A DNA stretch of 49,187 nucleotides from Desulfuromusa kysingii (GTDB lineage Bacteria > Desulfobacterota > Desulfuromonadia > Desulfuromonadales > Geopsychrobacteraceae). The stretch covers positions 1 through 49,187 of the forward strand of contig NZ_FNQN01000005.1 in assembly GCF_900107645.1 (NCBI RefSeq). The letters are read 5' to 3'. The position numbers and the translations under genes were made by a program. Shown here piece after piece: positions 35,165 through 44,600 of the stretch; the first letter of the stretch is position 1; every line of letters starts with the position of its first letter. The notes under the pieces are model-generated. The model saw nothing but the letters and a program-made list of their open reading frames with translations. It was not told the DNA's origin and ran no database searches.

Positions 35165-35200
35165 GGGCAAGGAAGCCCGAATCATCACCCTCACGGAGGA
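35165..35200 (+). promoter_or_regulatory. Candidate CsrA-binding leader of flagellin mRNA
   Basis: Seen: hairpin GGGC-AAGGAA-GCCC (35165-35178) with GGA exposed in the loop, and a second GGA within the Shine-Dalgarno GGAGGA (35195-35200), 4 nt before ATG. Known: CsrA binds GGA in loops, and flagellin mRNAs controlled by CsrA/FliW have one hairpin site upstream and one on the ribosome-binding site. The role here is inference. Confidence 0.5.
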
Positions 35201-35204
35201 CAGT

Positions 35205-37007
35205 ATGTCTTTAACAATTAATACGAATGTCGTTTCACTTAACGCGCAACGGAATCTGAACAGGTCTCAGTCAAAACTCGTAAAATCCATGCAACGGCTC
35301 TCCTCTGGTTTTCGCATCAACAGTGCCAAAGACGATGCTGCTGGGCTAGCGATCTCTAATCGCATGACCTCGCAAATTCGTGGACTAAATCAAGCAGCAC
35401 GAAACGCCCAAGATGCTATCTCTTTAGCACAAACGGCTGAGGGTGCCCTGCAAGAGAGTACCAATATCCTCCAGCGGATGCGTGAACTGGCTGTTCAATC
35501 GGCCAATGACACCAACAGCTCCAGCGACCGAACCTCCTTGCAAGCAGAGGTTTCACAGCTAAAAGCCGAGCTAGATCGTATCGCTGAAACCACCGAGTTT
35601 AACGGTAAAAAGCTTCTCGATGGCTCAATGAACGATGCGACTTTTCAGGTGGGTGCGAATTCTGGAGTCAGCCAAACAATCTCATTTAGTATTGATAGTG
35701 CTAAAACAACCGATCTAGGGAGTGCTGAAGAAACGACCACAGGTGGTGATGATTTTACCGGCACCACTGTCGCTACCGATGCTGCTTTACTGGCAGACAC
35801 TTTGACAGTTAACGGTGTCGCTGTTGCAGCGGCCACTGGCATAACGGATATTGTTGCGGCAATCAACACCGCGGCAGGAGAAAATATTGCATCGGCCACC
35901 AATCAACAAGTTTTTACTTTTGAGGAAGTGATACTTCCGAGAATTGCGGCAGATTCAGCAGCGGCCTCAACGGTACGAGACGGTGACACTTTGACTTCAG
36001 AAAAAGCGGAAGTTGAAGTCAACTTTATGGAAGCTATACTAGATGATGGTGACAGCATTACCATTAGTGTTGGCGATGGTGGAAACGATACAATTTCGTA
36101 CACCAACAATACCGGGGCACTATTGTCGGGAGAGGACTTAGCCACTGCGATTGCAGATAATTACACTTCAACGGGAGCTATTGCGGCTGATTTTACTGTT
36201 ACTAACGACGACGGCGGAGGTTTCCCGAGTTTTGATTTGACCATTATTCAAAACGTCGCGGCTGATTATACAGTCACAGCCGAAGCCGATGTTTTAACAG
36301 GGGACGCTATCATTATTGATCCTGACTCGCGGTACTCTCTTTACGTAGCGGGCAATGGCTGGACGGTCTCCAACGGTATTGGTGCCGCACCTTTTACCGC
36401 GGCTGATGCGGTTGAAAAAATTAATGATGGGACTGATCATCATGGTGTTTCTGCTATTCTGAATGATGCGGGTGAAATTGTCCTTTCCTCGGATAACGTT
36501 GCAGGCTTTAGCATAAGAGAAAACCACCTTGATGCCAACGGTAACGAAACCACAGGCGGTTTTGTTGGTATTGACTCCACTTACACTGAATACCTTGCCG
36601 ACAAAATAGCGATCAGCAGTGGGGCAGATGTCGTATTTGATGGCACCGGCATGACTATCGCAGGTTTGGCCAGTGAAAGTGAGGCAACGACGACCACCAT
36701 TAATGGGGTGGACATCTCAACCCGTGAAGGAGCTGTTTCTGCTATCAGCAGCGTTGACTCAGCTCTGGCTACGATTGGCACGATACGTGGTGAACTGGGT
36801 GCAATTCAAAATCGCTTTGCGAGCACCATCTCTAACCTACAGAATGTTTCGGAAAATCTTAGTGCCTCCTGTAGCCGGATTTTAGATGCCGATATCGCCA
36901 TGGAAACTTCGTCGATGACCAAACAGAACATTTTACAACAAGCGGGTATCTCCATCCTGTCCCAAGCGAACCAAATGCCTCAGCTGGCGCTGAGTCTGCT
37001 TGGTTAG
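35205..37007 (+). CDS. fliC: Flagellin with large central insert
   Basis: A 600-residue protein. Seen: conserved N-terminal D0/D1 ([60 protein letters not shown]) up to about residue 165; a variable acidic, Thr/Ala/Asp-rich middle (about 170-490) with flagellin_IN-like pieces ([20 protein letters not shown]); and conserved C-terminal D1/D0 ([40 protein letters not shown]). Known: flagellin forms the filament outside the cell. Odd: a Cys in the D1 motif [13 protein letters not shown] (usually Arg/Glu-rich), and no other flagellar gene nearby. It probably uses the sigma54 promoter at 35001 and may be under CsrA-type leader control. It sits between two copies of a kinase-activator module. Confidence 0.95.
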   Translation: MSLTINTNVVSLNAQRNLNRSQSKLVKSMQRLSSGFRINSAKDDAAGLAISNRMTSQIRGLNQAARNAQDAISLAQTAEGALQESTNILQRMRELAVQSANDTNSSSDRTSLQAEVSQLKAELDRIAETTEFNGKKLLDGSMNDATFQVGANSGVSQTISFSIDSAKTTDLGSAEETTTGGDDFTGTTVATDAALLADTLTVNGVAVAAATGITDIVAAINTAAGENIASATNQQVFTFEEVILPRIAADSAAASTVRDGDTLTSEKAEVEVNFMEAILDDGDSITISVGDGGNDTISYTNNTGALLSGEDLATAIADNYTSTGAIAADFTVTNDDGGGFPSFDLTIIQNVAADYTVTAEADVLTGDAIIIDPDSRYSLYVAGNGWTVSNGIGAAPFTAADAVEKINDGTDHHGVSAILNDAGEIVLSSDNVAGFSIRENHLDANGNETTGGFVGIDSTYTEYLADKIAISSGADVVFDGTGMTIAGLASESEATTTTINGVDISTREGAVSAISSVDSALATIGTIRGELGAIQNRFASTISNLQNVSENLSASCSRILDADIAMETSSMTKQNILQQAGISILSQANQMPQLALSLLG

Positions 37008-37318
37008 TCACTTAACAAGCCGTCAATGTTTACCCATATACAGCCCCAGCATCAAGATTGTACCTTCCTGACTCATAGTATGGTTCCCCATCTGTCGTAG
37101 AAAGCCTTCTACTCAATATCAAATCCTGGAGGAAGATTATCCTGCTCCCCGTCAAAGTGCTGGCATCTAACCTATTAAAGGTTAGCGCCTTGCCTGAATC
37201 GAACGAAAAAGAGTTATCATGTCTCGGGAAATATCGTATTCTTCTCGACGCTTGCCAATTTCATTCCCGACAAGGGAATAAATCTTAACAAAACCATAGT
37301 GCAATCAAGGGCGACTCG
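37008..37318 (+). other. Flagellin 3' flank with hairpin
   Basis: No gene seen. CTAACCT and AGGTTAG pair at 37167-37185 (5-nt loop), extended by flanking GGC/GCC; no T-run follows, so it may be a processing site or weak terminator. No TGTCCC palindrome or sigma54 promoter precedes the next kinase gene. Confidence 0.45.
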
Positions 37319-39772
37319 ATGGAGTTCAAAGACAAACAGGAAATAAAGGAACTCTTCGATGACTATGTGCGGATGTACGCTTCTCGCGATGATCAACTCA
37401 CTGATTATTTTAGTGCGGATTTTTCTGGTTTTACCGGTGGCGGTGATTTTCTGGTCAAAGATCGTGATACCTGGGTGGAAATCACACGTCAGGATTTTGC
37501 ACAGGTTAAAGAGCCGCTACAGATCGAACTTTTGGACCTATCAGTTCAATCGTTGTCCGAGACTCTTGCCGTAGCGACAGGTTTTTTCCATATCCATCTC
37601 CCGATCAAAGATGAGATTCTGTCGCGCGAAACAGCCCGTCTGGTCCTGATTTTCCGTCAGGAGTCTCACGGCTGGAAGATCTGCCACAGTAGTATTTCTA
37701 TCCCTTACAATCTGGTGCGTGACGGTGAAGTCTACCCACTCCAGAAACTGGTGGAGAGTCATCGTGTTCTGGAAGAGCAGGTGGCTGAACGCACCCAACA
37801 ACTTTCTGAAGTAAATGCAACACTGCAACAGGTCAATGAACAACTGGCACACGAAATTGCAGAACATCAAAAAGCGAATAAGGCACGCCAAGAGAGTGAG
37901 GCCCATTTCCGGCTCATTGCCGAAAATGTTTCGGATGTGGTCTGGAAGCTGGATCGTGACTATCGCTTCACTTATATCAGCCCCTCTGATGAAAGACTGC
38001 GTGGTTACCGCGCCGACGAAGTTCTCGGTCAGCATATTTTTGAACTTTTTGACGAAGCCGGGGTTGCCACAGTCAAAAAGTTTGCCGCTGCAAGACTGCA
38101 GGCCGAATTGCAAGGAATAAACACCGGCAGCATCATGTTTGAGGCGCGTCACCGCTGTAAAGATGGCCGCTGGCTCTGGGTGGAAGTCAGCGCGACTCCA
38201 GAGCGTGATGCTGACGGAGCTGTTATTGGTCATTATGGGATCTCCAGAGAAATCACCGAACGTAAGCAGATTGAAGACGAAGTAAGACAGGCCAAAGCGG
38301 CTGCGGAAGAAGCCAACAAGGCAAAAAGCCAGTTTCTTGCCAGCATCAGTCATGAAATTCGGACCCCACTCAACTCGCTGCTCGGATTCAGTACCCTGGC
38401 CCGCACAACGACCAATCCAGAGAAACTTGATCAGTACCTCAATATTCTTGAACAATCTTCCCGCTCTTTGATGGCACTGGTTAACGATATTCTTGATATG
38501 AGCAAGATCGAGGCAGAACGCATGCAAGTCGATGCCGTTCCATTCAGTTTGCAGCAACTGATCAGCCAACTTGAAGACCAGTATCGGCCACTGGCAGAGG
38601 GAAAATCGTTAGTCTTCAATGTGGTTGTGAACAGCGATGTGTCGAATTGGTATATCGGTGATCCAGTCAGAGTTCGCCAAATTCTCGATAACCTTTTGAA
38701 CAATGCGATCAAGTTTACCCACAAAGGTGAGGTGAACTTTACTCTGGGCTTGAATAAATCAGTTGCAGATGTCGAGCAGCAACGACTCTGTTTCGAGATC
38801 TGTGATACGGGTATCGGTATTCCGGGTAGTTACCACGATCAGCTCTTTCAACCCTTTCGGCAGCTCGACCCTTCCATCACGCGTCAATTTGGTGGAACCG
38901 GCCTCGGATTGGCGATTGTCCATAGTCTGGTTATGCTGATGCAAGGAGAGATCCGGGTCAATAGTCATGAAGGTCTTGGCAGTTGTTTCATCGTCGAGCT
39001 GCCACTCAAAGAAACGGAAGTTGTTGCGGAAGATCATATCCTCTCAGCGTTAACGACCCGTGTAAATACCTTGTTAGTCGAGGATAACGAGTTTAATCGC
39101 CTCTTACTGGCAGATATCCTCTTGTCCTGGGGGCATCAAGTGGTACTGGCAGAAAATGGTCAGCAGGCGTTACAGCTTGTCGATCATCAAACATTCGATC
39201 TGATTCTGTTGGATGTCCGTATGCCGGACATTAACGGTATTGAAGTTGCCCGTCAGATCAGAAAAAATGAACAGGAGCGCGTCGTGTCTCCACTGCCGAT
39301 TATCGCTATAACCGCTGATGCCGACACTGTTACACGGACTGTCTGTTTTGAGGCCGGTATGAACGCAGTGCTGGCAAAACCCATCATCCCGGAACAATTG
39401 GCCCGAACTATTGCGATCCACCTTAATATGCCTCTGACCACCCCAGTTGGGGAAGTTTTGCCCTTGAACGTACAGACGCAAAAAGGTCTGGGTGATGACC
39501 CGGTGCGAACCTGCCAATATCACGATTTATTACGCAATGATATCGACGCTGAATTGCAGCGTTTGCATCGCGCCCTGCAACAGCAAAAGCGCAGCGAAAT
39601 GGAACTCAGTGCTCATACGTTGAAAGGCTTACTTGCACAACTCTCCAATCCAGCCCTTGCCAAACAGGCCAAATGGTTGCAACAGAATGCCGAAGCTCCC
39701 TTTGCACAACTGCAACAAGCCGTTGATAAACTGGAATCCGATTGTCAACATTTGACCGGTTGCGGAATTTAA
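37319..39772 (+). CDS. Soluble hybrid histidine kinase with SnoaL-like and PAS sensors, REC and Hpt (module 2)
   Basis: An 817-residue protein with no signal peptide or membrane helix. Seen: N-terminal SnoaL/NTF2-like domain (about 1-135: LFDDYVRMYASRDDQLTDYF, SADFSGFTGGGDFLVKDRDTW, GWKICHSSISIPY); coiled coil (about 145-190); PAS (about 195-315: LIAENVSDVVWKLDRDYRFT, YGISREITERKQ); HisKA with His345 in SISHEIRTPLNSLLGF; HATPase (NLLNNAIKFTHKG, DTGIGIPGS, FGGTGLGLAIV); REC with Asp632 (LILLDVRMPDING); Hpt with His766 (SAHTLKGLLAQL). Known: SnoaL_3 domains occur at the N-terminus of some kinases as small-molecule sensors. The kinase, REC and Hpt parts are paralogous to those of the module 1 kinase. 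The activator gene begins 13 nt downstream. Confidence 0.94.
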   Translation: MEFKDKQEIKELFDDYVRMYASRDDQLTDYFSADFSGFTGGGDFLVKDRDTWVEITRQDFAQVKEPLQIELLDLSVQSLSETLAVATGFFHIHLPIKDEILSRETARLVLIFRQESHGWKICHSSISIPYNLVRDGEVYPLQKLVESHRVLEEQVAERTQQLSEVNATLQQVNEQLAHEIAEHQKANKARQESEAHFRLIAENVSDVVWKLDRDYRFTYISPSDERLRGYRADEVLGQHIFELFDEAGVATVKKFAAARLQAELQGINTGSIMFEARHRCKDGRWLWVEVSATPERDADGAVIGHYGISREITERKQIEDEVRQAKAAAEEANKAKSQFLASISHEIRTPLNSLLGFSTLARTTTNPEKLDQYLNILEQSSRSLMALVNDILDMSKIEAERMQVDAVPFSLQQLISQLEDQYRPLAEGKSLVFNVVVNSDVSNWYIGDPVRVRQILDNLLNNAIKFTHKGEVNFTLGLNKSVADVEQQRLCFEICDTGIGIPGSYHDQLFQPFRQLDPSITRQFGGTGLGLAIVHSLVMLMQGEIRVNSHEGLGSCFIVELPLKETEVVAEDHILSALTTRVNTLLVEDNEFNRLLLADILLSWGHQVVLAENGQQALQLVDHQTFDLILLDVRMPDINGIEVARQIRKNEQERVVSPLPIIAITADADTVTRTVCFEAGMNAVLAKPIIPEQLARTIAIHLNMPLTTPVGEVLPLNVQTQKGLGDDPVRTCQYHDLLRNDIDAELQRLHRALQQQKRSEMELSAHTLKGLLAQLSNPALAKQAKWLQQNAEAPFAQLQQAVDKLESDCQHLTGCGI

Positions 39773-39785
39773 AAAGGTGAAATAT

Positions 39786-41141
39786 ATGCAAAATTCCACC
39801 CACATACTCGTTGTCGACGACACCCAGAGCTTTCGCTTTTTGCTTAAAAATTGTCTGGATGACGCCGGTTACCATGTAACTTGCGTCGCCAGCGCTGCTG
39901 AAGCCTTAACCGAACTGGCTCAAAACCATTATGACATGGTGTTGTCCGATATGGTCATGCCAAAAATGGATGGCCTGGAGTTGCTGCGTCAAATCAACGC
40001 GCTCTATCCACAACTGCTCTTTGTCCTCATCACCGCCCATGGCAGCGTCGATAGTGCTGTGGCTGCGATGAAAGAGGGGGCCAGCGAGTACCTGCTCAAA
40101 CCCTTGAACTGGGATGAATTGTTGTTTAAGGTGGCGCGGTTAGTCGAGTCCGCGCAGCAACAACGTAGCTATGCGCGAATGCTTGCGTCAGATCAGAAAA
40201 AGTTCAGTTTTCAGAACATCGTCAGCACCTCACCGACAATGGGGCAGGTGCTCGCTTCAGCGCAACAGGTGGCAACTTCGCCGCAGACGACGGTCTCCAT
40301 TTTTGGCGAAAGCGGAGTCGGCAAAGAAGTGCTGGCGCGGGCCATTCATATTGCCACTAAAAAGGATATGACCAGCTTCGTCGCGATCAACTGTGCTGCC
40401 ATCCCGGAAACTCTTTTAGAAAGTGAACTCTTTGGTCATGTGCGCGGGGCATTTACTGGAGCCGATCGCGACCGCCAGGGAAAGTGCAGCCGGGCTGAAG
40501 GTGGAACTCTATTTCTTGATGAAATCGGCGACATGCCCCTGTCACTGCAACCCAAGCTGTTGCGCCTGCTTGAAGAACGGGTCTACGAAAAAGTTGGTTC
40601 GGATCAACCAGTCAGCGCCAATTTCCGAATTATCGTTGCTACCCACTGTCATCTGGACGAATGCTGTCATCAAGGCCGCTTTCGGCGTGACCTCTACCAC
40701 CGGCTGAATATCTTTCCCTTAACCATCCCTCCCTTGCGCGAACGGCTTGAAGATATTCCACAACTGACGGAACATTTTCTGACAAGTTTTCGTCAGCACC
40801 AGGGCAAAACGTTGCCCGGCATCTCGAAAGCAGCTCTTAACCTGATGCTCACTCACGACTGGCCTGGCAATATTCGCGAACTCCGCAATCTGCTAGAATA
40901 TGCCGCCATTGTCACGAATGGTGAGTTGATCCAACCGGAACATCTGCGGCTGCAGTCCTCTCCTTTGAGCCTTGATGATAACGGCACAGACCGGGTCATT
41001 TTCAACTTCAATTTCTCCGCAGAAGAGTTTTCCCTCGCTGCCATTCATCGCCAGGTCATCGAATGGGCGCTGGAAAAATGTAACAACAATAAATCTTCGG
41101 CAGCCCGGCTTCTGAAGGCCTCGCGTAAAATTTTCTATTAA
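39786..41141 (+). CDS. Sigma54-dependent response regulator (NtrC/AtoC type), module 2
   Basis: A 451-residue protein. ATG 39786 is preferred to GTG 39777 because AAAAAGG lies 7 nt before it and it gives the same length as the module 1 paralogue. Seen: REC with Asp55 ([13 protein letters not shown]), Walker [15 protein letters not shown] loop, Walker [14 protein letters not shown]-finger [12 protein letters not shown], and the C-terminal [18 protein letters not shown]. Very similar to the regulator at 33540 through the AAA+ domain and C-terminal helix, so the two probably bind the same DNA sequence. Fis helix ends early as in the paralogue. The palindromes, promoter and small gene follow directly. 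Confidence 0.95.
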   Translation: MQNSTHILVVDDTQSFRFLLKNCLDDAGYHVTCVASAAEALTELAQNHYDMVLSDMVMPKMDGLELLRQINALYPQLLFVLITAHGSVDSAVAAMKEGASEYLLKPLNWDELLFKVARLVESAQQQRSYARMLASDQKKFSFQNIVSTSPTMGQVLASAQQVATSPQTTVSIFGESGVGKEVLARAIHIATKKDMTSFVAINCAAIPETLLESELFGHVRGAFTGADRDRQGKCSRAEGGTLFLDEIGDMPLSLQPKLLRLLEERVYEKVGSDQPVSANFRIIVATHCHLDECCHQGRFRRDLYHRLNIFPLTIPPLRERLEDIPQLTEHFLTSFRQHQGKTLPGISKAALNLMLTHDWPGNIRELRNLLEYAAIVTNGELIQPEHLRLQSSPLSLDDNGTDRVIFNFNFSAEEFSLAAIHRQVIEWALEKCNNNKSSAARLLKASRKIFY

Positions 41142-41165
41142 CCCCCCCTTTTTTTTTCTCGCGTT

Positions 41166-41181
41166 TGTCCCATTTCGGACA
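41166..41181. promoter_or_regulatory. TGTCCC palindrome D (module 2)
   Basis: Seen: TGTCCCATTTCGGACA, in the same place as palindrome A of module 1, about 70-85 bp before the -24 element. Inference: enhancer site of the adjacent activator. Confidence 0.7.
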
Positions 41182-41184
41182 GAT

Positions 41185-41200
41185 TGTCCCGTATGGGACG
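41185..41200. promoter_or_regulatory. TGTCCC palindrome E (module 2), also a hairpin
   Basis: Seen: TGTCCCGTATGGGACG, followed by GTCTGTTTTTT. The GTCCC-GTAT-GGGAC stem with a T-run could also terminate the regulator transcript. Spaced like palindrome B of module 1. Confidence 0.7.
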
Positions 41201-41252
41201 GTCTGTTTTTTGATTAAATCCATAATCCCCCGCAATTAAACAAATCTAACCT

Positions 41253-41268
41253 TGGCACAGTTCTCGCT
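41253..41268 (+). promoter_or_regulatory. Sigma54 (-24/-12) promoter, module 2
   Basis: Seen: TGGCACAGTTCTCGCT, matching TGGCAC-N5-T-GCW with correct spacing; it is nearly the same as the module 1 promoter. Transcription would start near 41280 and run through the small gene into the adhesin gene. Confidence 0.87.
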
Positions 41269-41304
41269 ATTTACTCTGGTTATCCCTTGCGCACAGAGGG
41301 CATC

Positions 41305-41320
41305 TGTCCCATTTCGGACA
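41305..41320. promoter_or_regulatory. TGTCCC palindrome F (module 2), downstream of promoter
   Basis: Seen: TGTCCCATTTCGGACA, identical to palindrome D, in the leader between promoter and small gene, 23 nt before its ATG. Inference: possible feedback or repression site. Confidence 0.7.
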
Positions 41321-41343
41321 GAATGGATAAATTGGGAGTTCGT

Positions 41344-41556
41344 ATGTCACAGAATGTTGTCGAACAGGTGTTGGGACGACTGATAACGGATGAGCGGTTC
41401 CGTCACCGTGCAGCCGAATCATTCGCGAAAGCATGTCAGCAAGAGGGCTACCTTCTAGCCCCGAATGAGGTTCTACTGCTTGCGAATCTGAAGCAGGGAT
41501 GCATCGCCGCACTTTCTGACGAAATTAATCCCGGCCTGCGAAGGGCTGGAGGTTAA
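41344..41556 (+). CDS. NHLP-clan (Os1348-like) small peptide
   Basis: A 70-residue protein. ATG 41344 with GGGAG is chosen; the frame continues upstream through palindrome F, but that part is leader. Seen: VVEQVLGRLITDERFRHRAA, then a helix with Cys (FAKACQQEGYLLAPNEVLLL) and LKQGCIAALSDEINPGLRRAGG. Known: the pattern V-x-GRLLTD-x-FR, then E-G-L-LTPEE, then L is that of Os1348/NHLP-clan proteins, related to the leader parts of RiPP precursors; many are free-standing and of unknown role. No peptide-modifying enzyme or transporter is seen in the window. A ruined copy precedes the flagellin in module 1. It lies 83 nt upstream of the adhesin start, on the same sigma54 transcript. Confidence 0.7.
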   Translation: MSQNVVEQVLGRLITDERFRHRAAESFAKACQQEGYLLAPNEVLLLANLKQGCIAALSDEINPGLRRAGG

Positions 41557-41639
41557 GTCATCAACGCAATCACTGAGGTATCTGTTTCGCATCTAGGTTT
41601 ATTTGATAGGAATCCCTAGCATCAACAGGAGAGTAAAGC

Positions 41640-44600
41640 ATGAACCATATTTTTCGTAGTATCTGGAGTGAGGCTCTTGGCACTTTTATCGCGGTCGCAG
41701 AAATCGTTTCGGCGCGTGGCAAAGGGTCCGGTAAAAGAGGCCGCTTACGCTTGCTTGCCATCTCCCTGTTTCTGACGCTGACAATCTGCTCCGGCTTTGC
41801 CAATGCGGCGGATCTGCCCACTGGTGGCAATATTGTCGCTGGCTGCGGCACGATCAACCAGAGCGGGGCGACCCTGACCATTAATCAAGACAGCCAGCGC
41901 ATGGCCGCCGACTGGACATCTTTCTCCATCGGGCAGAATAATACCGTGAACTTCGTTCAGCCCTCCAACACTGCCGCCGCGCTGAACCGGGTGACCGGAG
42001 CTGATGCTTCTGTGATTCAGGGAGCCCTCAACGCCAATGGTCAGGTGTACTTGGTCAACCCCAACGGCGTGCTCTTCTCTTCTACAGCACGAGTCAATGT
42101 TGGCGCACTGGTGGCTTCAACATTGAATATAAGCAATGACGATTTCATGGCCGGCAATTTTACTTTTGCAGGCACCAGCGCCAATGCCATCATTAATCAG
42201 GGCAACCTCAACGCCACCAACGGCGGCACCATCGCCCTGATCGCAGCGCGCATCATCAATCAAGGCAGCATCGAAGCCCCACATGGCAACGTCCTTTTCG
42301 GTGCCGGACATAAAGTCACCCTCGACCTCGGTGGCCCGGTTAAGATAGAAGTCGAACAGGCTCTGCTTGATACCTACATTGAACAGGGCGGAGCCATCAA
42401 AGCCGATGGCGGGATGGTTTACCTTACTGCCAAAGCCGCCAGTGAGTTGGCCAGCAGTGTCATCAACCACAGCGGCATCAGCCAAGCGCAAACCCTGACC
42501 ACCGGCGAAAACGGTGCCATCTACCTGATGGGCGACATGGTGCACGGCGAAACCATCGTCGCCGGCACCCTCGATGCCTCTGCCCCCAACGGCGGCGACG
42601 GCGGCTTTGTCGAAACCAGCGCGGCAAAGGTGCGAATACAGCATGATCTGATGGTCACAACAACAGCTGAGAACGGAAAAACCGGCGAATGGTTGATTGA
42701 TCCCAACGATTATACCATTGCCATCAGCGATGGCGACATTACCGGCACGCAACTTTCTACCAATCTTGGTAGCACCAACGTCACCATTGAAAGTGTTAAC
42801 GGTGCAGACACCGGCGGCAACGGCGATATCTTCGTCAATGATGATATCACTTGGAGCAGCGGAAATACCCTGACGCTGAACGCCCAACGCAATATTGAAA
42901 TCAATGCCACGATCGACGCGAGCGGCGGGAGTGGGGGCAAACTCGCCCTCGAATATGGTCAAGGCGCCCTTGCCACCGGCAACACCGACACCTATTCCCT
43001 CGGCACTGGCGCACAAGTAAATCTGCTAGCCGGGCAGAATTTCGACACTAAACTGGGTAGTGACGGTGCCACAGTCAACTACACCGTCATCACCGCACTC
43101 GGCGCGGCGGGCTCAACCACCGGCACCGACCTGCAAGGAATGAACGGCACCCTTAGCGGTAAATACGCACTCGGAGCAGACATCGACGCCAGCACCACCA
43201 GCGGCTGGTACACCAACACCGGCTGGAGTCCAATTGGCTATTACGAAACAAGATTCACCGGCACCTTTGACGGCCTCGGCCACACCATCGACAGCCTCAC
43301 CATTAATCGCCCAGGCACTGACTATCAGGCTTTGTTCGGCTACACCTCTGGCGCCACCATCAGCAATATCGGGCTCACTGCTGTCAGTATCACTGCTGTC
43401 AACACAGGCATAGGGGGAATAGCAGTCGGCGGGCTGGTGGGGCATAACGATGCCTCCACCATCAACAACAGCTACGCCAGCGGCGTGGTCACAGGTTACC
43501 TCCATGTCGGCGGGCTGGTGGGGTATAACAACTCCTCCATCGACAACAGTTACGCCAGTGTGGCGGTCACAGGAAGGAGCTTCGTCGGCGGGCTGGTGGG
43601 GGTGAACTCCTCCTCCACCATCAGCAACAGCTACGCCAGCGGCGTGGTCACAGGTGAAGACATTTACGCCGGCGGGCTGGTGGGGTATAACGAAGTCTCC
43701 TCCTCCATCAACAACAGCTACGCCAGCGGGGCGGTCATAGGTCAACGCTTCGCCGCCGGGCTGGTGGGGTTTAACACCACCAGCTCCACGATTAGCAACA
43801 GCTACGCCAGCGGAGCGGTCACAGGGTGGAATGCCATCGGCGGGCTGCTCGGGGCTAACGATCCGGACTGCACAGTGACCAACAGCTTCTGGGATACCGA
43901 TACCAGCGGGCTAGAATTCAGTGATGGCGGCACTGGCAAGACCACGGCAGAGATGATGCAGTTGGCCACCTTCACTGGATGGGATGGGGCTATTTGGTCA
44001 TTCGGGGCTGGGCAGTCAGTTGAGGGTTACGGGATGTCCAGACCCTATTTGACCAATGTGACAACCGAAGCGGATCGCCCGAATCAAACACTCCTTTTTG
44101 CCGATGGCTGGGGCGATACCAGTGGTGACGGCGCTTACACCATCACCAACTGGACACAGCTGCAGAATATCAACACCGTTGTAGACCAAGGCTATGATTT
44201 TGCCCTGTCCAACGATCTGGGCACGGCAACCGACGGCTACACCACCCAAGTAAAAGATGGCGCAACCCTCGCCAACGGCGGCGAAGGCTGGACGCCCATT
44301 GGCAACTTTACCACAAAATTCTCCGGCACCTTTGATGGCGGTGATCACACCATCGACGGTCTCACCATTAATCGCTCGAGCGACTATCAGGCTTTGTTCG
44401 GCTACACCTATCTCGCCACCATCAGCAATATCGGGCTGACCAATATAAATATCACAGGGCAAGACACTGTCGGCGGGCTGGTGGGGCGGAATGCTTCCAC
44501 CCTGATCATCAACAGCTACGCCAGCGGCAAGGTTACAGGTGTAAGTTATGTCGGCGGGCTGGTGGGGTATAACAGCGACTCCACCATCAGCAACAGCTAC

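Noticed and set aside
37541-38569. Minus-strand frame of 342 codons inside the module 2 kinase
   Set aside because: It is antisense to conserved kinase domains and has no domain of its own; a codon-bias shadow.
41287-41343. Longer start for the small NHLP-type gene (19 extra residues)
   Set aside because: The extension would read through palindrome F and the leader, has no ribosome-binding site, and is absent from the family pattern; GGGAG precedes ATG 41344.
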